NCBI GenBank assembly: GCA_041688815.1
Contig: JBDNHK010000083.1
Span: forward strand, 1-41,721
From: Rhabdothermincola_A sp041688815
Lineage (GTDB): Bacteria; Actinomycetota; Acidimicrobiia; Acidimicrobiales; Acidimicrobilacustridaceae
DNA length: 41,721 bases
Reading direction: 5' to 3'
Shown here: one piece after another, positions 1-6,882 of the stretch
Layout: every line of letters starts with the position of its first letter
Numbering within the stretch: the stretch's first letter is position 1
Program-made: the position numbers and the translations under genes
The notes under the pieces: model-generated
The model's input: only the letters and a program-made list of their open reading frames with translations
Databases searched by the model: none
What the model was told of the DNA's origin: nothing

Positions 1-815
1 ACGAAGAGACCACCGGCGTTCGACGGCCCCCCGATGGCCACCTTCCCGGTCGCCGTGTGGGGAGTGGTCCACAGGCCTTCGGCCTCACACCAGTCGGTGG
101 TGACCACCCACACGATGAGCGTCGATCCGAGGATCACGAGGACGTCGCCGTCGTGGTCGGCTCCGGCCACCAACTGCTCACCGAGGGCGTCGATGGTGCC
201 CGGGCCCAACACGGCGCCGTTGGCGCGCTCGACGGCGCCGATGGGTCGGGTGCCGGCCCTGATCTCGGGCAACTGTTCGACCCGGGCCCCCGCCGCCTCG
301 GCCACGTCACCACTCCACTTCGTGCGGTCGAAGAGCGGCATCGCCGTGAAGGCCACCGACCCGTCGATGGCCCCGACGCCCCCGAGCGCGGCGTTGGCCA
401 CGGCCTGCGCCGGCCAGAAGCCGGCGGCGTCGGGGTACCTCTTCACCAGCCAGGCCAGGAAGTTGCCCATCTCGCCGAGGGCCGGATCGCCCATCCCTCG
501 GGCATCGCCGTAGAGCAGGCCCGGCGACAGCGGGCGCCCGTTGGCATCCACCGCGCACAGCGACGGGACCATGGCGGCCACGTTGACACCCTTGACGTCG
601 AGGTCGACACCGGGCGCCGCGGTGAGCTGGTCGAGCGCCAGGCCAGCTCCGTCGCACCAGGCGGTGGCGGCATCGTGAGCCAGCTCACCGGCCTCGGACG
701 CGAACAGCTCATGCGGCACTCGGGTGTGGGTGATCACCCGGCCCTCGGCGTCGACGGCCATGGCCTTCACCGACGTCGTCCCGATGTCGATACCGACGGT
801 CACCTCGACTGCCAT
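1..815 (-). CDS. FGGY-family carbohydrate kinase (3' part beyond window)
   Basis: This is the N-terminal part of a sugar or polyol kinase that would transfer the gamma-phosphate of ATP to a carbohydrate in the cytosol. I translated it by hand from the ATG at 815, which has a good GGGAGG Shine-Dalgarno a few bases upstream; the frame stays open for about 271 codons to the window edge. The start MAVEVTVGIDIGTTSVKAM carries the FGGY phosphate-1 loop (D10-I-G-T-T). The segment DHDGDVLVILGST fits the hinge to the second ATPase lobe. The substrate cannot be read from sequence; xylulokinase-like or autoinducer-2-kinase-like members are both possible. The next genes on the plus strand (dehydrogenases, class II aldolase) fit a sugar, polyol or sugar-acid pathway. 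A palindromic operator lies about 45 bp upstream. Confidence 0.85.
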   Translation of the reverse strand, partial: MAVEVTVGIDIGTTSVKAMAVDAEGRVITHTRVPHELFASEAGELAHDAATAWCDGAGLALDQLTAAPGVDLDVKGVNVAAMVPSLCAVDANGRPLSPGLLYGDARGMGDPALGEMGNFLAWLVKRYPDAAGFWPAQAVANAALGGVGAIDGSVAFTAMPLFDRTKWSGDVAEAAGARVEQLPEIRAGTRPIGAVERANGAVLGPGTIDALGEQLVAGADHDGDVLVILGSTLIVWVVTTDWCEAEGLWTTPHTATGKVAIGGPSNAGGLF

Positions 816-858
816 CGTCCTCCCGGACCGTGTCGCGCCGAGCCCAGCGCTCCGCGTT

Positions 859-874
859 CTGACGCGCACGTCAG
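859..874. promoter_or_regulatory. Operator palindrome 1 (CTGACGCGCACGTCAG)
   Basis: The halves CTGACG and CGTCAG are perfect inverted repeats around a 4-bp centre. The site lies between the minus-strand kinase (start 815) and the plus-strand SDR remnant (start 960). A minus-strand -10-like TACATT reads from 886 to 881, which would place the kinase start site inside the operator. It matches eight other sites in the window. Confidence 0.75.
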
Positions 875-959
875 GCACGGAATGTAGCGTGGACTGGCCG
901 CACGAACGCCCCGGGGGGACACCGATGCCGCCGAGCCGAGTCACCCACAGGGCCGAACC

Positions 960-1220
960 GTGAGCCCGCTGGCCTCACTCGACGGAGCGCGCGTGCTGGT
1001 GACGGGCGCATCCTCGGGCATCGGTGCGGCGCTGGCGCCGATGCTGGCCGAAAGGAGAGCGAAGGTCGGCATCGCCGCTCGGCGGACCGACCGTCTCGCC
1101 GAGGTACTCGAACGTTGCCAGGCGTTCGGGGGCGGGCACCGATCGTGGACGGTCGACCTGTCCGATCTCGACGCCGCCGCCGAACTGGCCGCAGACCCGA
1201 CCGCGCGAGACCAGCCATGA
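960..1220 (+). pseudogene. SDR oxidoreductase remnant, core deleted
   Basis: This 86-codon frame begins with a complete Rossmann start of a short-chain dehydrogenase: GTG start, then VLVTGASSGIGAAL with the TGxxxGIG cofactor loop at about residues 15-22. It continues through the second beta-strand region (AARRTDRL) to TVDLSDLDAAAEL and stops after about ten more residues. SDRs are usually near 250 residues, so the NAG motif, the Ser-Tyr-Lys triad and the substrate half are missing and the product cannot be a working enzyme. The stop codon overlaps the next start as ATGA (1217-1220), so the original gene end seems preserved and the loss is internal. The GTG was chosen because it directly precedes the Rossmann strand. 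Confidence 0.7.
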
Positions 1221-1510
1221 AGGCCCTGCAGTTCCTCACCACCCCCGAACCCTGGCCCGAGGTGCTCCCCGACGACGCCCCCCGCCTCCTGCGCAACCTG
1301 AGCACCGTGCCGATGGCCCTGGTCGACCTCGACGATCCTCCTCTCATCGCCGACGACTGGATGGTGCTGAAGAACCGCCTCACCGGCATCTGCGGCTCGG
1401 ACTCGAAGCAGGTGCTGATGGACTTCGAGGAACTGTGTCTCGTCGGCTCCAACGCCTTCGGCGACGAGACCTTCGAGGGCCAGCGCAAGCACGCCTTCGA
1501 CTTCCGCTGA
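1217..1510 (+). pseudogene. Zinc-type alcohol dehydrogenase (MDR) remnant, core deleted
   Basis: This 97-residue frame starts MKALQF, as expected for the GroES-like N-terminus of medium-chain zinc dehydrogenases. It reaches the zinc-site motif TGICGSDSKQVLMDF (GICGSD, catalytic Cys), then passes straight into ELCLVGSNAFGDETFEGQ, which resembles a segment near the C-terminus of some actinobacterial members of this family (from memory). The whole Rossmann domain, the structural-zinc cysteines and most of the catalytic domain are absent; full-length relatives have about 350-390 residues. The fusion is in frame. It overlaps the SDR remnant as ATGA, suggesting both once belonged to a working operon. 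Confidence 0.65.
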
Positions 1511-1528
1511 GACCAGGCGCGGATGTTT

Positions 1529-1544
1529 CTGACGCTAACGTCAG
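1529..1544. promoter_or_regulatory. Operator palindrome 2 (CTGACGCTAACGTCAG)
   Basis: This is a perfect 6+6 inverted repeat with a 4-bp centre, 50 bp upstream of the amidohydrolase start (1594) and just after the MDR remnant. It belongs to the same series as the sites at 859, 2867 and 6867, and implies that the amidohydrolase has its own promoter. Confidence 0.75.
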
Positions 1545-1593
1545 GTTCGAGAGGGCCGCAAGAAGGCTGACACGACCACGCCAGGGGGCACCG

Positions 1594-2793
1594 ATGACCG
1601 TTGGAACCGACGAGCGCTTGGTGGTGATCTCCGCCGACTGCCATGCCGGCGGCTCGATGGACACCTACGGCGAGTACCTCGACCCGAAGTTCCGCGACGA
1701 CTTCGTGGCCTGGCGTGAGGCCTACCGCAACCCGTTCCGCGACCTGCAGAGCCCCGGTCGCACCCGCAACTGGGACAGCGATCAGCGCATCGCCGAGCTC
1801 GAGGCCGACGGGCAGGTGGCCGAGGTCGTGTTCCCGAACACTGTCCCTCCGTTCTTCCCCACGGGAGCCCTGGTGGCCCGCCCGCCGACCGCCGACGACC
1901 TCGATCGGCGCTGGGCCGGCCTCCGCGCCCACAACCGCTGGCTGGCCGACTGGTGCGCGGGCGAGCCCCAGCGTCGCGCCGGCATCGCCCAGGTCTTCCT
2001 CAACGACGTCGACCGCGCCATCGAGGAAGCCCGATGGGTGGCCGAGAGCGGCCTTCGCGGGGGAATCCTGATTCCCGCCGTTCCCGACGATGCCGGTCTC
2101 GACCCGTTGTACTCCCCGGCCTACGACCGCCTGTGGCAGGTGTGCGAGGACCTCGGCCTGGTGGTGAACTCCCATTCGGGCAGCGGACACCCGGACTACG
2201 GCTCGTACCCGTCGTCATCGATGATCTGGGCCATCGAGACGGAGTGGATGGCCCACCGGCCCCTCTGGCACCTGATCATGAGCGGGGTCTTCGAGCGCTT
2301 CCCCCGCCTGCGCTTCGTGCTCTCCGAACAGGGATGCGCATGGCTCCCGGCCACGCTGGCCCAGCTCGACGGTATGCACTTCGCGGCGTCGTTCGGTCGG
2401 GCCGGGGAGCTGAAGCTCGACCCCGATGCCCACCTGCCCCTTCGCCCGAGCGAGTACTTCGAGCGCAACGTCTGGATCGGCGCCAGCTTCCCCGGGGCCC
2501 GCGATGCGGCCGCCATGCGCAAGCTCGGCCTGCACAAGATGATGTGGGGCAGCGACTACCCGCACCACGAGGGGGTGACCCCGTTCACCCGGGAGCACCT
2601 GCGCCGCAGTTTCGTCGACTGGTCGGTCGACGACCTCGAGCAGGTGCTCTCCCGGACCGCCGCCGAGGTGTACGGCTTCGACCTCGATGCCTTGGCCGCG
2701 CGCGCCGCCGAGGTGGGCCCCACCGTGTCGGAGCTGGCCGAACCACTCGACGCCATCCCCGAAGGGGCCACCAGCCCGGCCTTCTATCGCTGA
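1594..2793 (+). CDS. Amidohydrolase-2 family metal-dependent hydrolase (COG2159-like)
   Basis: This 399-residue cytosolic TIM-barrel hydrolase or decarboxylase belongs to the amidohydrolase-2 family. Visible ligands are the first-strand motif with D15 and H17 (SADCHAG, a D-x-H variant of H-x-H), H194 in NSHSGSGHP and D321 in GSDYPHHEG. Relatives act on aromatic or other carboxylic acids, such as decarboxylation or lactone and ring hydrolysis, but the substrate cannot be inferred. The ATG at 1594 has AGGGGGC upstream and directly precedes the first beta-strand; the longer open frame that begins at 1024 runs through the MDR remnant and is not the gene. It stands alone between two operators. Confidence 0.85.
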   Translation: MTVGTDERLVVISADCHAGGSMDTYGEYLDPKFRDDFVAWREAYRNPFRDLQSPGRTRNWDSDQRIAELEADGQVAEVVFPNTVPPFFPTGALVARPPTADDLDRRWAGLRAHNRWLADWCAGEPQRRAGIAQVFLNDVDRAIEEARWVAESGLRGGILIPAVPDDAGLDPLYSPAYDRLWQVCEDLGLVVNSHSGSGHPDYGSYPSSSMIWAIETEWMAHRPLWHLIMSGVFERFPRLRFVLSEQGCAWLPATLAQLDGMHFAASFGRAGELKLDPDAHLPLRPSEYFERNVWIGASFPGARDAAAMRKLGLHKMMWGSDYPHHEGVTPFTREHLRRSFVDWSVDDLEQVLSRTAAEVYGFDLDALAARAAEVGPTVSELAEPLDAIPEGATSPAFYR

Positions 2794-2866
2794 CCCGACC
2801 GGCTACCCGAACACGGGTCCCGACCAGCGGTCCGGCCGTCTCCGCGTCACCGATGGATGCCCTAAC

Positions 2867-2882
2867 ATGACACGAATGTCAG
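2867..2882. promoter_or_regulatory. Operator palindrome 3 with -10 box and leaderless start
   Basis: ATGACACGAATGTCAG contains TGACA and TGTCA around CGAA. The -10-like TAACAT (2863-2868) overlaps its left end, and the ATG of the 2-hydroxyacid dehydrogenase (2876) lies inside it, 7 nt after the -10. Transcription would therefore begin at or next to the start codon and repressor binding would cover both. Confidence 0.75.
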
Positions 2883-3880
2883 ATTCTTCGGTCAATGATG
2901 CACCCGTCCGGCCGGTGGCCCTCGTCACGGCCACGTGCCGAGGAGCCGGACTCGACCGCCTGCGGACCCTGTGCGACGTGCACTACGACCCGTGGATCGA
3001 CGAGCGCACCATGCGCCTGCTCGACCCGGCCACCCTGGCGGCACGCATCGACGAGATCGGCGCCACCGTCGTCGTCGCCGAGGCCGACTCGGTGAAGGGG
3101 GAGGTCCTCGAGCGCCCATTGCGAATCATCGGCTCCACTCGCGGCGACCCCACCAACGTCGACGTGCCCGGAGCCACGGCCCGAGGCATTCCGGTGCTGC
3201 GCACGCCCGGGCGCAACGCCGACGCCGTGGCCGAGCTCAGCATCGCCCTGCTGTTCGCCGTCACCCGGGGCATCGTGCCCGCCGACGCCGATCTGCGCGC
3301 CGACCGGGTGTTCGTCGACGGCACCATCCCCTACCAGCGTTACCGGGCCTGGCAGGTGGCGGGCCAGACCGTCGGGATCATCGGCCTCGGCGCCGTGGGC
3401 CGGGCCGCCCGCTGGCGCTTCGAAGGGCTGGGCATGAAGGTGATCTCCTTCGATCCGTACTCCCCCGAGGCCACCCATACGTCGCTCGACGACATGCTCC
3501 CCGAGGCCGACGTGGTGTCCATGCACGCCGCCCCCACGCCCGAGACCTTCGGACTCATGAGCGCCGCCCGCTTCCGGTCGATGCGCCCCGGTGCCGTGTA
3601 CCTGAACTCGGCCCGAGCCGCATTGCACGACCTCGACGGCCTGGTTGCGGCGCTCGAATCCGGGCACCTCTCCGGGGCCGGGCTCGATCACTTCGACGGC
3701 GAACGACTTCCACCCGGTCATCCCCTGCTGGCCATGCACCAGGTCGTGCTCACCCCGCACATCGGGGGGGCCACCTACGACACCGAGGCCAACCACACGT
3801 CGATGATCGCCGACGACATCGCCCGGCTGCTGGCCGGCGAACGTCCCCTCTTCTGCGTCAACCCGGAGGTGCTGCCATGA
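2876..3880 (+). CDS. D-isomer-specific 2-hydroxyacid dehydrogenase (NAD-binding)
   Basis: The 334-residue product interconverts a 2-oxoacid and a D-2-hydroxyacid with NAD(P)H. The family layout is complete. There is a catalytic lobe at each end and a Rossmann core with GLGAVG (170-175), and the cofactor-selecting acidic residue follows in ISFDPYSP. The catalytic triad can be placed as R247 (NSARAAL), E276 (LDHFDGE) and H295 (TPHIGG). The ATG at 2876 is favoured over the one at 2867 because it sits 7 nt after a -10 box, exactly as in the ligase gene at 6876; there is no Shine-Dalgarno. It overlaps the aldolase gene by 4 bp (ATGA), so the two proteins are probably co-translated. The substrate is unknown; a sugar-derived acid or phosphoglycerate-like compound is plausible. 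Confidence 0.88.
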   Translation: MSDSSVNDAPVRPVALVTATCRGAGLDRLRTLCDVHYDPWIDERTMRLLDPATLAARIDEIGATVVVAEADSVKGEVLERPLRIIGSTRGDPTNVDVPGATARGIPVLRTPGRNADAVAELSIALLFAVTRGIVPADADLRADRVFVDGTIPYQRYRAWQVAGQTVGIIGLGAVGRAARWRFEGLGMKVISFDPYSPEATHTSLDDMLPEADVVSMHAAPTPETFGLMSAARFRSMRPGAVYLNSARAALHDLDGLVAALESGHLSGAGLDHFDGERLPPGHPLLAMHQVVLTPHIGGATYDTEANHTSMIADDIARLLAGERPLFCVNPEVLP

Positions 3881-4551
3881 CCCGAGTCAACGGGTTCCCC
3901 CTCGACGAGGTGAAAGTGGCGGTGCTCGCGGCCGCCAAGGCCATGTACGCCCGGGGCCTGGTGGAGGGCACGGCCGGCAACGTGTCGGGCCGCGTCGACG
4001 ACGGCACCGTGGTGGTCACCCCGTCGTCGTTGAGCTACGAGGCCATGATCCTCGACGACCTGGTGGTCGTCGACCTCGACGGGGAGAAGGTGGCGGGGGA
4101 GCACTCCCCCACCTCGGAGAAGGGCGTGCACCTCGCCGCACTGGCGGCCTACCCCGAGGTGGCGGCCGTCGTGCACTGCCACGCCCGCTACGCCTCCATG
4201 TACGCCGTGGCCAACCTTCCCATCCCGGCGGCCATCGACGAGTTCGTGGTGTACATCGGCGGTGAGGTGCCCTGCGCCGACTACCACGCCTCGGGCAGCA
4301 CCGGGCTGGCCCCCGAGATCGCCCGCCACCTGGCCGACCGCTCGGCGGCGTTGATGGCCAACCACGGCCTCGTGTGCATCGGGAAGTCCGTCGACGACGC
4401 CTTGCACTCGGCGCTGGTGGTCGAGCACAACGCCCACATCATGTGGGGCGCCCACCAACTCGGCGGGGTGGTCGAACTGACCCCCGAGGCCACCACCCGG
4501 TTCCGGGGTTACTACGAGTTCATCCGGGGCAACCTGTGGATGCCCTCGTGA
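3877..4551 (+). CDS. Class II aldolase/adducin-family protein (fuculose-phosphate aldolase-like)
   Basis: This 224-residue zinc aldolase should cleave a phosphorylated ketose or sugar acid into dihydroxyacetone-phosphate-like and aldehyde fragments. The catalytic Glu is E81 (SEKGVH) and the zinc ligands are H100, H102 (HCHARY) and H163 (ANHGL). These lie at a constant +8 offset from E73/H92/H94/H155 of E. coli FucA, so the active site looks complete. GTAGNVSGR (31-39) is the usual phosphate-binding loop. The start overlaps the dehydrogenase stop. With an FGGY kinase upstream, a kinase-aldolase route for a polyol or sugar acid is likely, but the true substrate cannot be read from sequence. Confidence 0.88.
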   Translation: MTRVNGFPLDEVKVAVLAAAKAMYARGLVEGTAGNVSGRVDDGTVVVTPSSLSYEAMILDDLVVVDLDGEKVAGEHSPTSEKGVHLAALAAYPEVAAVVHCHARYASMYAVANLPIPAAIDEFVVYIGGEVPCADYHASGSTGLAPEIARHLADRSAALMANHGLVCIGKSVDDALHSALVVEHNAHIMWGAHQLGGVVELTPEATTRFRGYYEFIRGNLWMPS

Positions 4552-4555
4552 TCGC

Positions 4556-4574
4556 GGGCGCATCCTCTGCGCCC
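4556..4574 (+). terminator. Hairpin between aldolase and GMC small-subunit genes
   Basis: GGGCGCA and TGCGCCC form a perfect 7-bp stem with a 5-nt loop (TCCTC), starting 5 bp after the aldolase stop. There is no T-run, so it could be an actinobacterial terminator without U-tail, an attenuator or an mRNA-stabilising element. The next gene starts only 15 bp later without its own operator, which argues against full termination. Confidence 0.4.
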
Positions 4575-4588
4575 TCCCGCAGGGTGCG

Positions 4589-5114
4589 GTGACCCGGATG
4601 CCGGTCTGGCTGAGCGCCGACGAGCATCGCGTCGTCGGCGCGGTCCTCGATCTGCTCGTGCCCCGCAACGGCCCGAGTCCCGGCGCCGGCGAAGCGGGTG
4701 GCGCCGACTACGTCGACGGACTGCTCGGGGCGTTCTCGTTCGACCCGCCCCACATCTGGGCCGGCGGGCCGTTCTCGGGCCGTAACGGCGGAGAAGCCAG
4801 CTTCGAGAAGTGGATCCCGATGGGGGCGCTCGAGGAGTTGGCGTGGCGGATGCGGATCGAAGGCTCGCAGGGCGACCCCGCGCGCGAGTTCAACGGCCCG
4901 GTGCGGGGTTGGCAACAGATCTACGGCGAGGGTCCAGCGTCTGGCCGGCACCGACGAGGCCTTCCGCGAGCTGGCCTTCACCCATGCCTGCGAGGCGCTC
5001 TACGGCGATCCGGTCTACGGCGGCAACCACGACCGGTCGGGCTGGCACGGCATCGGTTTCGCGGGGGACGTTCAGCCTCGCGGCTGGACCGATGTCGAGG
5101 TCGAGCAACCATGA
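4589..5114 (+). pseudogene. GMC oxidoreductase small subunit (gluconate 2-dehydrogenase subunit 3-like), +1 frameshift
   Basis: The N-terminal part (GTG 4589 or ATG 4598, LSADEHRVVGAVLDLLVP) and the C-terminal part (VQRLAGTDEAFRELAF, then YGDPVYGGNHDRSGWHGIGF) both match the gluconate 2-dehydrogenase subunit 3 family but lie in different frames. Reading one G fewer in the GGG at 4930-4932 restores GEVQRLAGTDEAF and one continuous protein of about 175 residues. The distal frame stops at 5114, overlapping the ATG of the large subunit (ATGA), which shows that the second frame is the real end. Small subunits support assembly or electron transfer of the flavoprotein. I see no obvious Tat signal at the start. 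It is either a recent frameshift or a base-call error. Confidence 0.75.
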
Positions 5115-6865
5115 TCGCCGCCGCCGACCCCACCCTCGACTGCGACGCCGTCATCGTGGGCTCGGGCCCGAGCGGGGCCACGACCGCCGATCTGCTCACC
5201 GCCCACGGGTGGACGGTCGTCGTTCTGGAGAAGGGCGCCAACCACCTCATCGATCTCGAGCCGCCCCACGGTCCGCTCGGCCACTCGTCGAACGACGAGC
5301 TGAAGTCGATCCAACGCCACCTGCTCGGCCCCGATCCCCTGGTCGAGCCCCGCACCTTCCGGCGCACCGAAGCCGACGGTGATCATCTGTTCGTCGGTCA
5401 CGTGAACTCGCTGCCGTCGACCGTCGGCGGTGGTGGGTTCCACGCCGACGCCAAGCTCCCTCGCTTCCGTGAGGACGATTTCCGGCTCCGATCGGCCCTC
5501 GGTCCCCACGACGGTGCCGATGTCGTCGACTGGCCGTTCGGTTACGCCGGCCTCGAACCCTACTACGCCGAAGCTGAGCGCCTGATCGGAGTGGCCGGCG
5601 AGGAGACGAACCCGTTCGCGGCGTGGCGTTCGGGTTCGTTCCCCATGCCCCCGGGGGCCGACATGTTCGGTGCCACCCTGTCCATGGCGGCGGCCGAACG
5701 AGCCGGCCTGCACCCGTATCGGTGCCCCACCGGGGTCAACTCGGTGCCCTACGACGGTCGGCCCGCCTGCAACAACTGCGGGTTCTGTGGCGGCTACGGG
5801 TGCCCGATCGAGGCCAAGGGCGATCCGGTGGCCCTGTTGCGCCGGGCGCTGCGTTCGGGCCGGTGTCAGCTTCGCGCCGAGAGCTACGTCACCGCCATCA
5901 CCATGGCGGCCGACGGGCGGCGAGCCACGGGAGTGCGCTACCTCGACGACCAGCGTGAGGGGCACGAGGTGCGGGCCGCCCACGTCGTGTTGGCGGCCGG
6001 GGCGTTCGAGACCCCCCGCCTGCTGTTGCGCCAAGCTCTCGGGAACTCGTCGGGCCTGGTCGGGCGGAACCTCATGTACCACTTCCAGACCATGACCGTC
6101 GGCTCGTTCCCGATGCCGCTGCACGCCAGCCGAGGGCGGTGCGTCACCGGCGCCCACGACGACCACATCGTGGGCGACGACGCCAGCGCGGCGGCGGCTC
6201 GCGAGGCCGGGTTGCCCTGGATCCGCGGAGGCCTGGTCGAACACGGCGGGGCCGGAGAGCCGGTGCGCGAGGCCCAGTACTACGGTCCCGGAGCCCATCA
6301 CGGAGCCGCCATGCGCCAGTCGACGCTGCGCGAACGGATGTGGATCTTCGCCATGCAGGGCGAGGATCTGGCCCAACCCACCAACCGCATCGACCTCGAT
6401 CCCCAGGTGCGCGACGCCTTCGGGTACCCGGCGGGGCGGGTCACCTACAACCCCCATCCCCACGAGTTGGTGGCCTCCGCCCATGCCGCACCCATCCTCG
6501 AGGCGGTGCTGCGCGATGCCGGGGCCGAATGGGCCCACACCTCGACGTCACCGCCCGCGCCAGGCGACCGCAGCGCAGCTGTCCTCGGTCAGGCTCCGGC
6601 CAGCTACCACATCATGGGAACCACCCGGATGGGCCCGGACCCGGCCACGTCGGTGGTGAACCCCGAGGGCCGGCTGTGGGACGTCGAGAACGTGCTGGTG
6701 GTCGACTCGTCGGTCTTCCCCACCTCCGCGGGCTACAACCCGACCCTGACCATCGTGGCCACGGCGTCACGCACCGTCCGCCTGCTGCTGGGTGCACCGC
6801 TCGACGCCACCGCCCCGCAGCCGGGCGGAGAGCGGCCCCCACCCTCGCCGACGGCCGACCGATAA
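5111..6865 (+). CDS. GMC-family FAD oxidoreductase, large subunit
   Basis: This 584-residue flavoprotein should oxidise an alcohol, sugar or polyol. The FAD-binding loop GSGPSG is at residues 17-22 and VVLEKG follows at the end of the second strand. A cysteine-rich insert CNNCGFCGGYGC near residue 220 is typical of gluconate-dehydrogenase-like GMC proteins. The active-site His is H500 (HIMGTTRMG) and the Asn partner is N543 (SAGYNPTLTI). The ATG at 5111 overlaps the stop of the small subunit. The open frame appears to extend upstream to 4589 only because of the frameshift in the neighbour, so a 758-residue fusion should not be annotated. Electron acceptor and substrate are unknown. Confidence 0.88.
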   Translation: MIAAADPTLDCDAVIVGSGPSGATTADLLTAHGWTVVVLEKGANHLIDLEPPHGPLGHSSNDELKSIQRHLLGPDPLVEPRTFRRTEADGDHLFVGHVNSLPSTVGGGGFHADAKLPRFREDDFRLRSALGPHDGADVVDWPFGYAGLEPYYAEAERLIGVAGEETNPFAAWRSGSFPMPPGADMFGATLSMAAAERAGLHPYRCPTGVNSVPYDGRPACNNCGFCGGYGCPIEAKGDPVALLRRALRSGRCQLRAESYVTAITMAADGRRATGVRYLDDQREGHEVRAAHVVLAAGAFETPRLLLRQALGNSSGLVGRNLMYHFQTMTVGSFPMPLHASRGRCVTGAHDDHIVGDDASAAAAREAGLPWIRGGLVEHGGAGEPVREAQYYGPGAHHGAAMRQSTLRERMWIFAMQGEDLAQPTNRIDLDPQVRDAFGYPAGRVTYNPHPHELVASAHAAPILEAVLRDAGAEWAHTSTSPPAPGDRSAAVLGQAPASYHIMGTTRMGPDPATSVVNPEGRLWDVENVLVVDSSVFPTSAGYNPTLTIVATASRTVRLLLGAPLDATAPQPGGERPPPSPTADR

Positions 6866-6866
6866 C

Positions 6867-6882
6867 CTGACGCCGATGTCAG
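6867..6882. promoter_or_regulatory. Operator palindrome 4 with -10 box and leaderless start
   Basis: CTGACGCCGATGTCAG overlaps the -10-like TAACCT (6863-6868). The ligase ATG (6876) lies within it, 7 nt after the -10. Spacing and layout are identical to the site at 2867. Confidence 0.75.

Noticed and set aside
871..2190. A 439-codon minus-strand open frame
   Set aside because: It covers two remnants and the amidohydrolase in antisense, with no recognisable fold.
4589..6865. A 758-codon open frame that looks like a fusion of a small subunit and a GMC oxidoreductase
   Set aside because: The small subunit ends in another frame at 5114 with an ATGA overlap to the GMC start at 5111; the fusion is an effect of one extra G.
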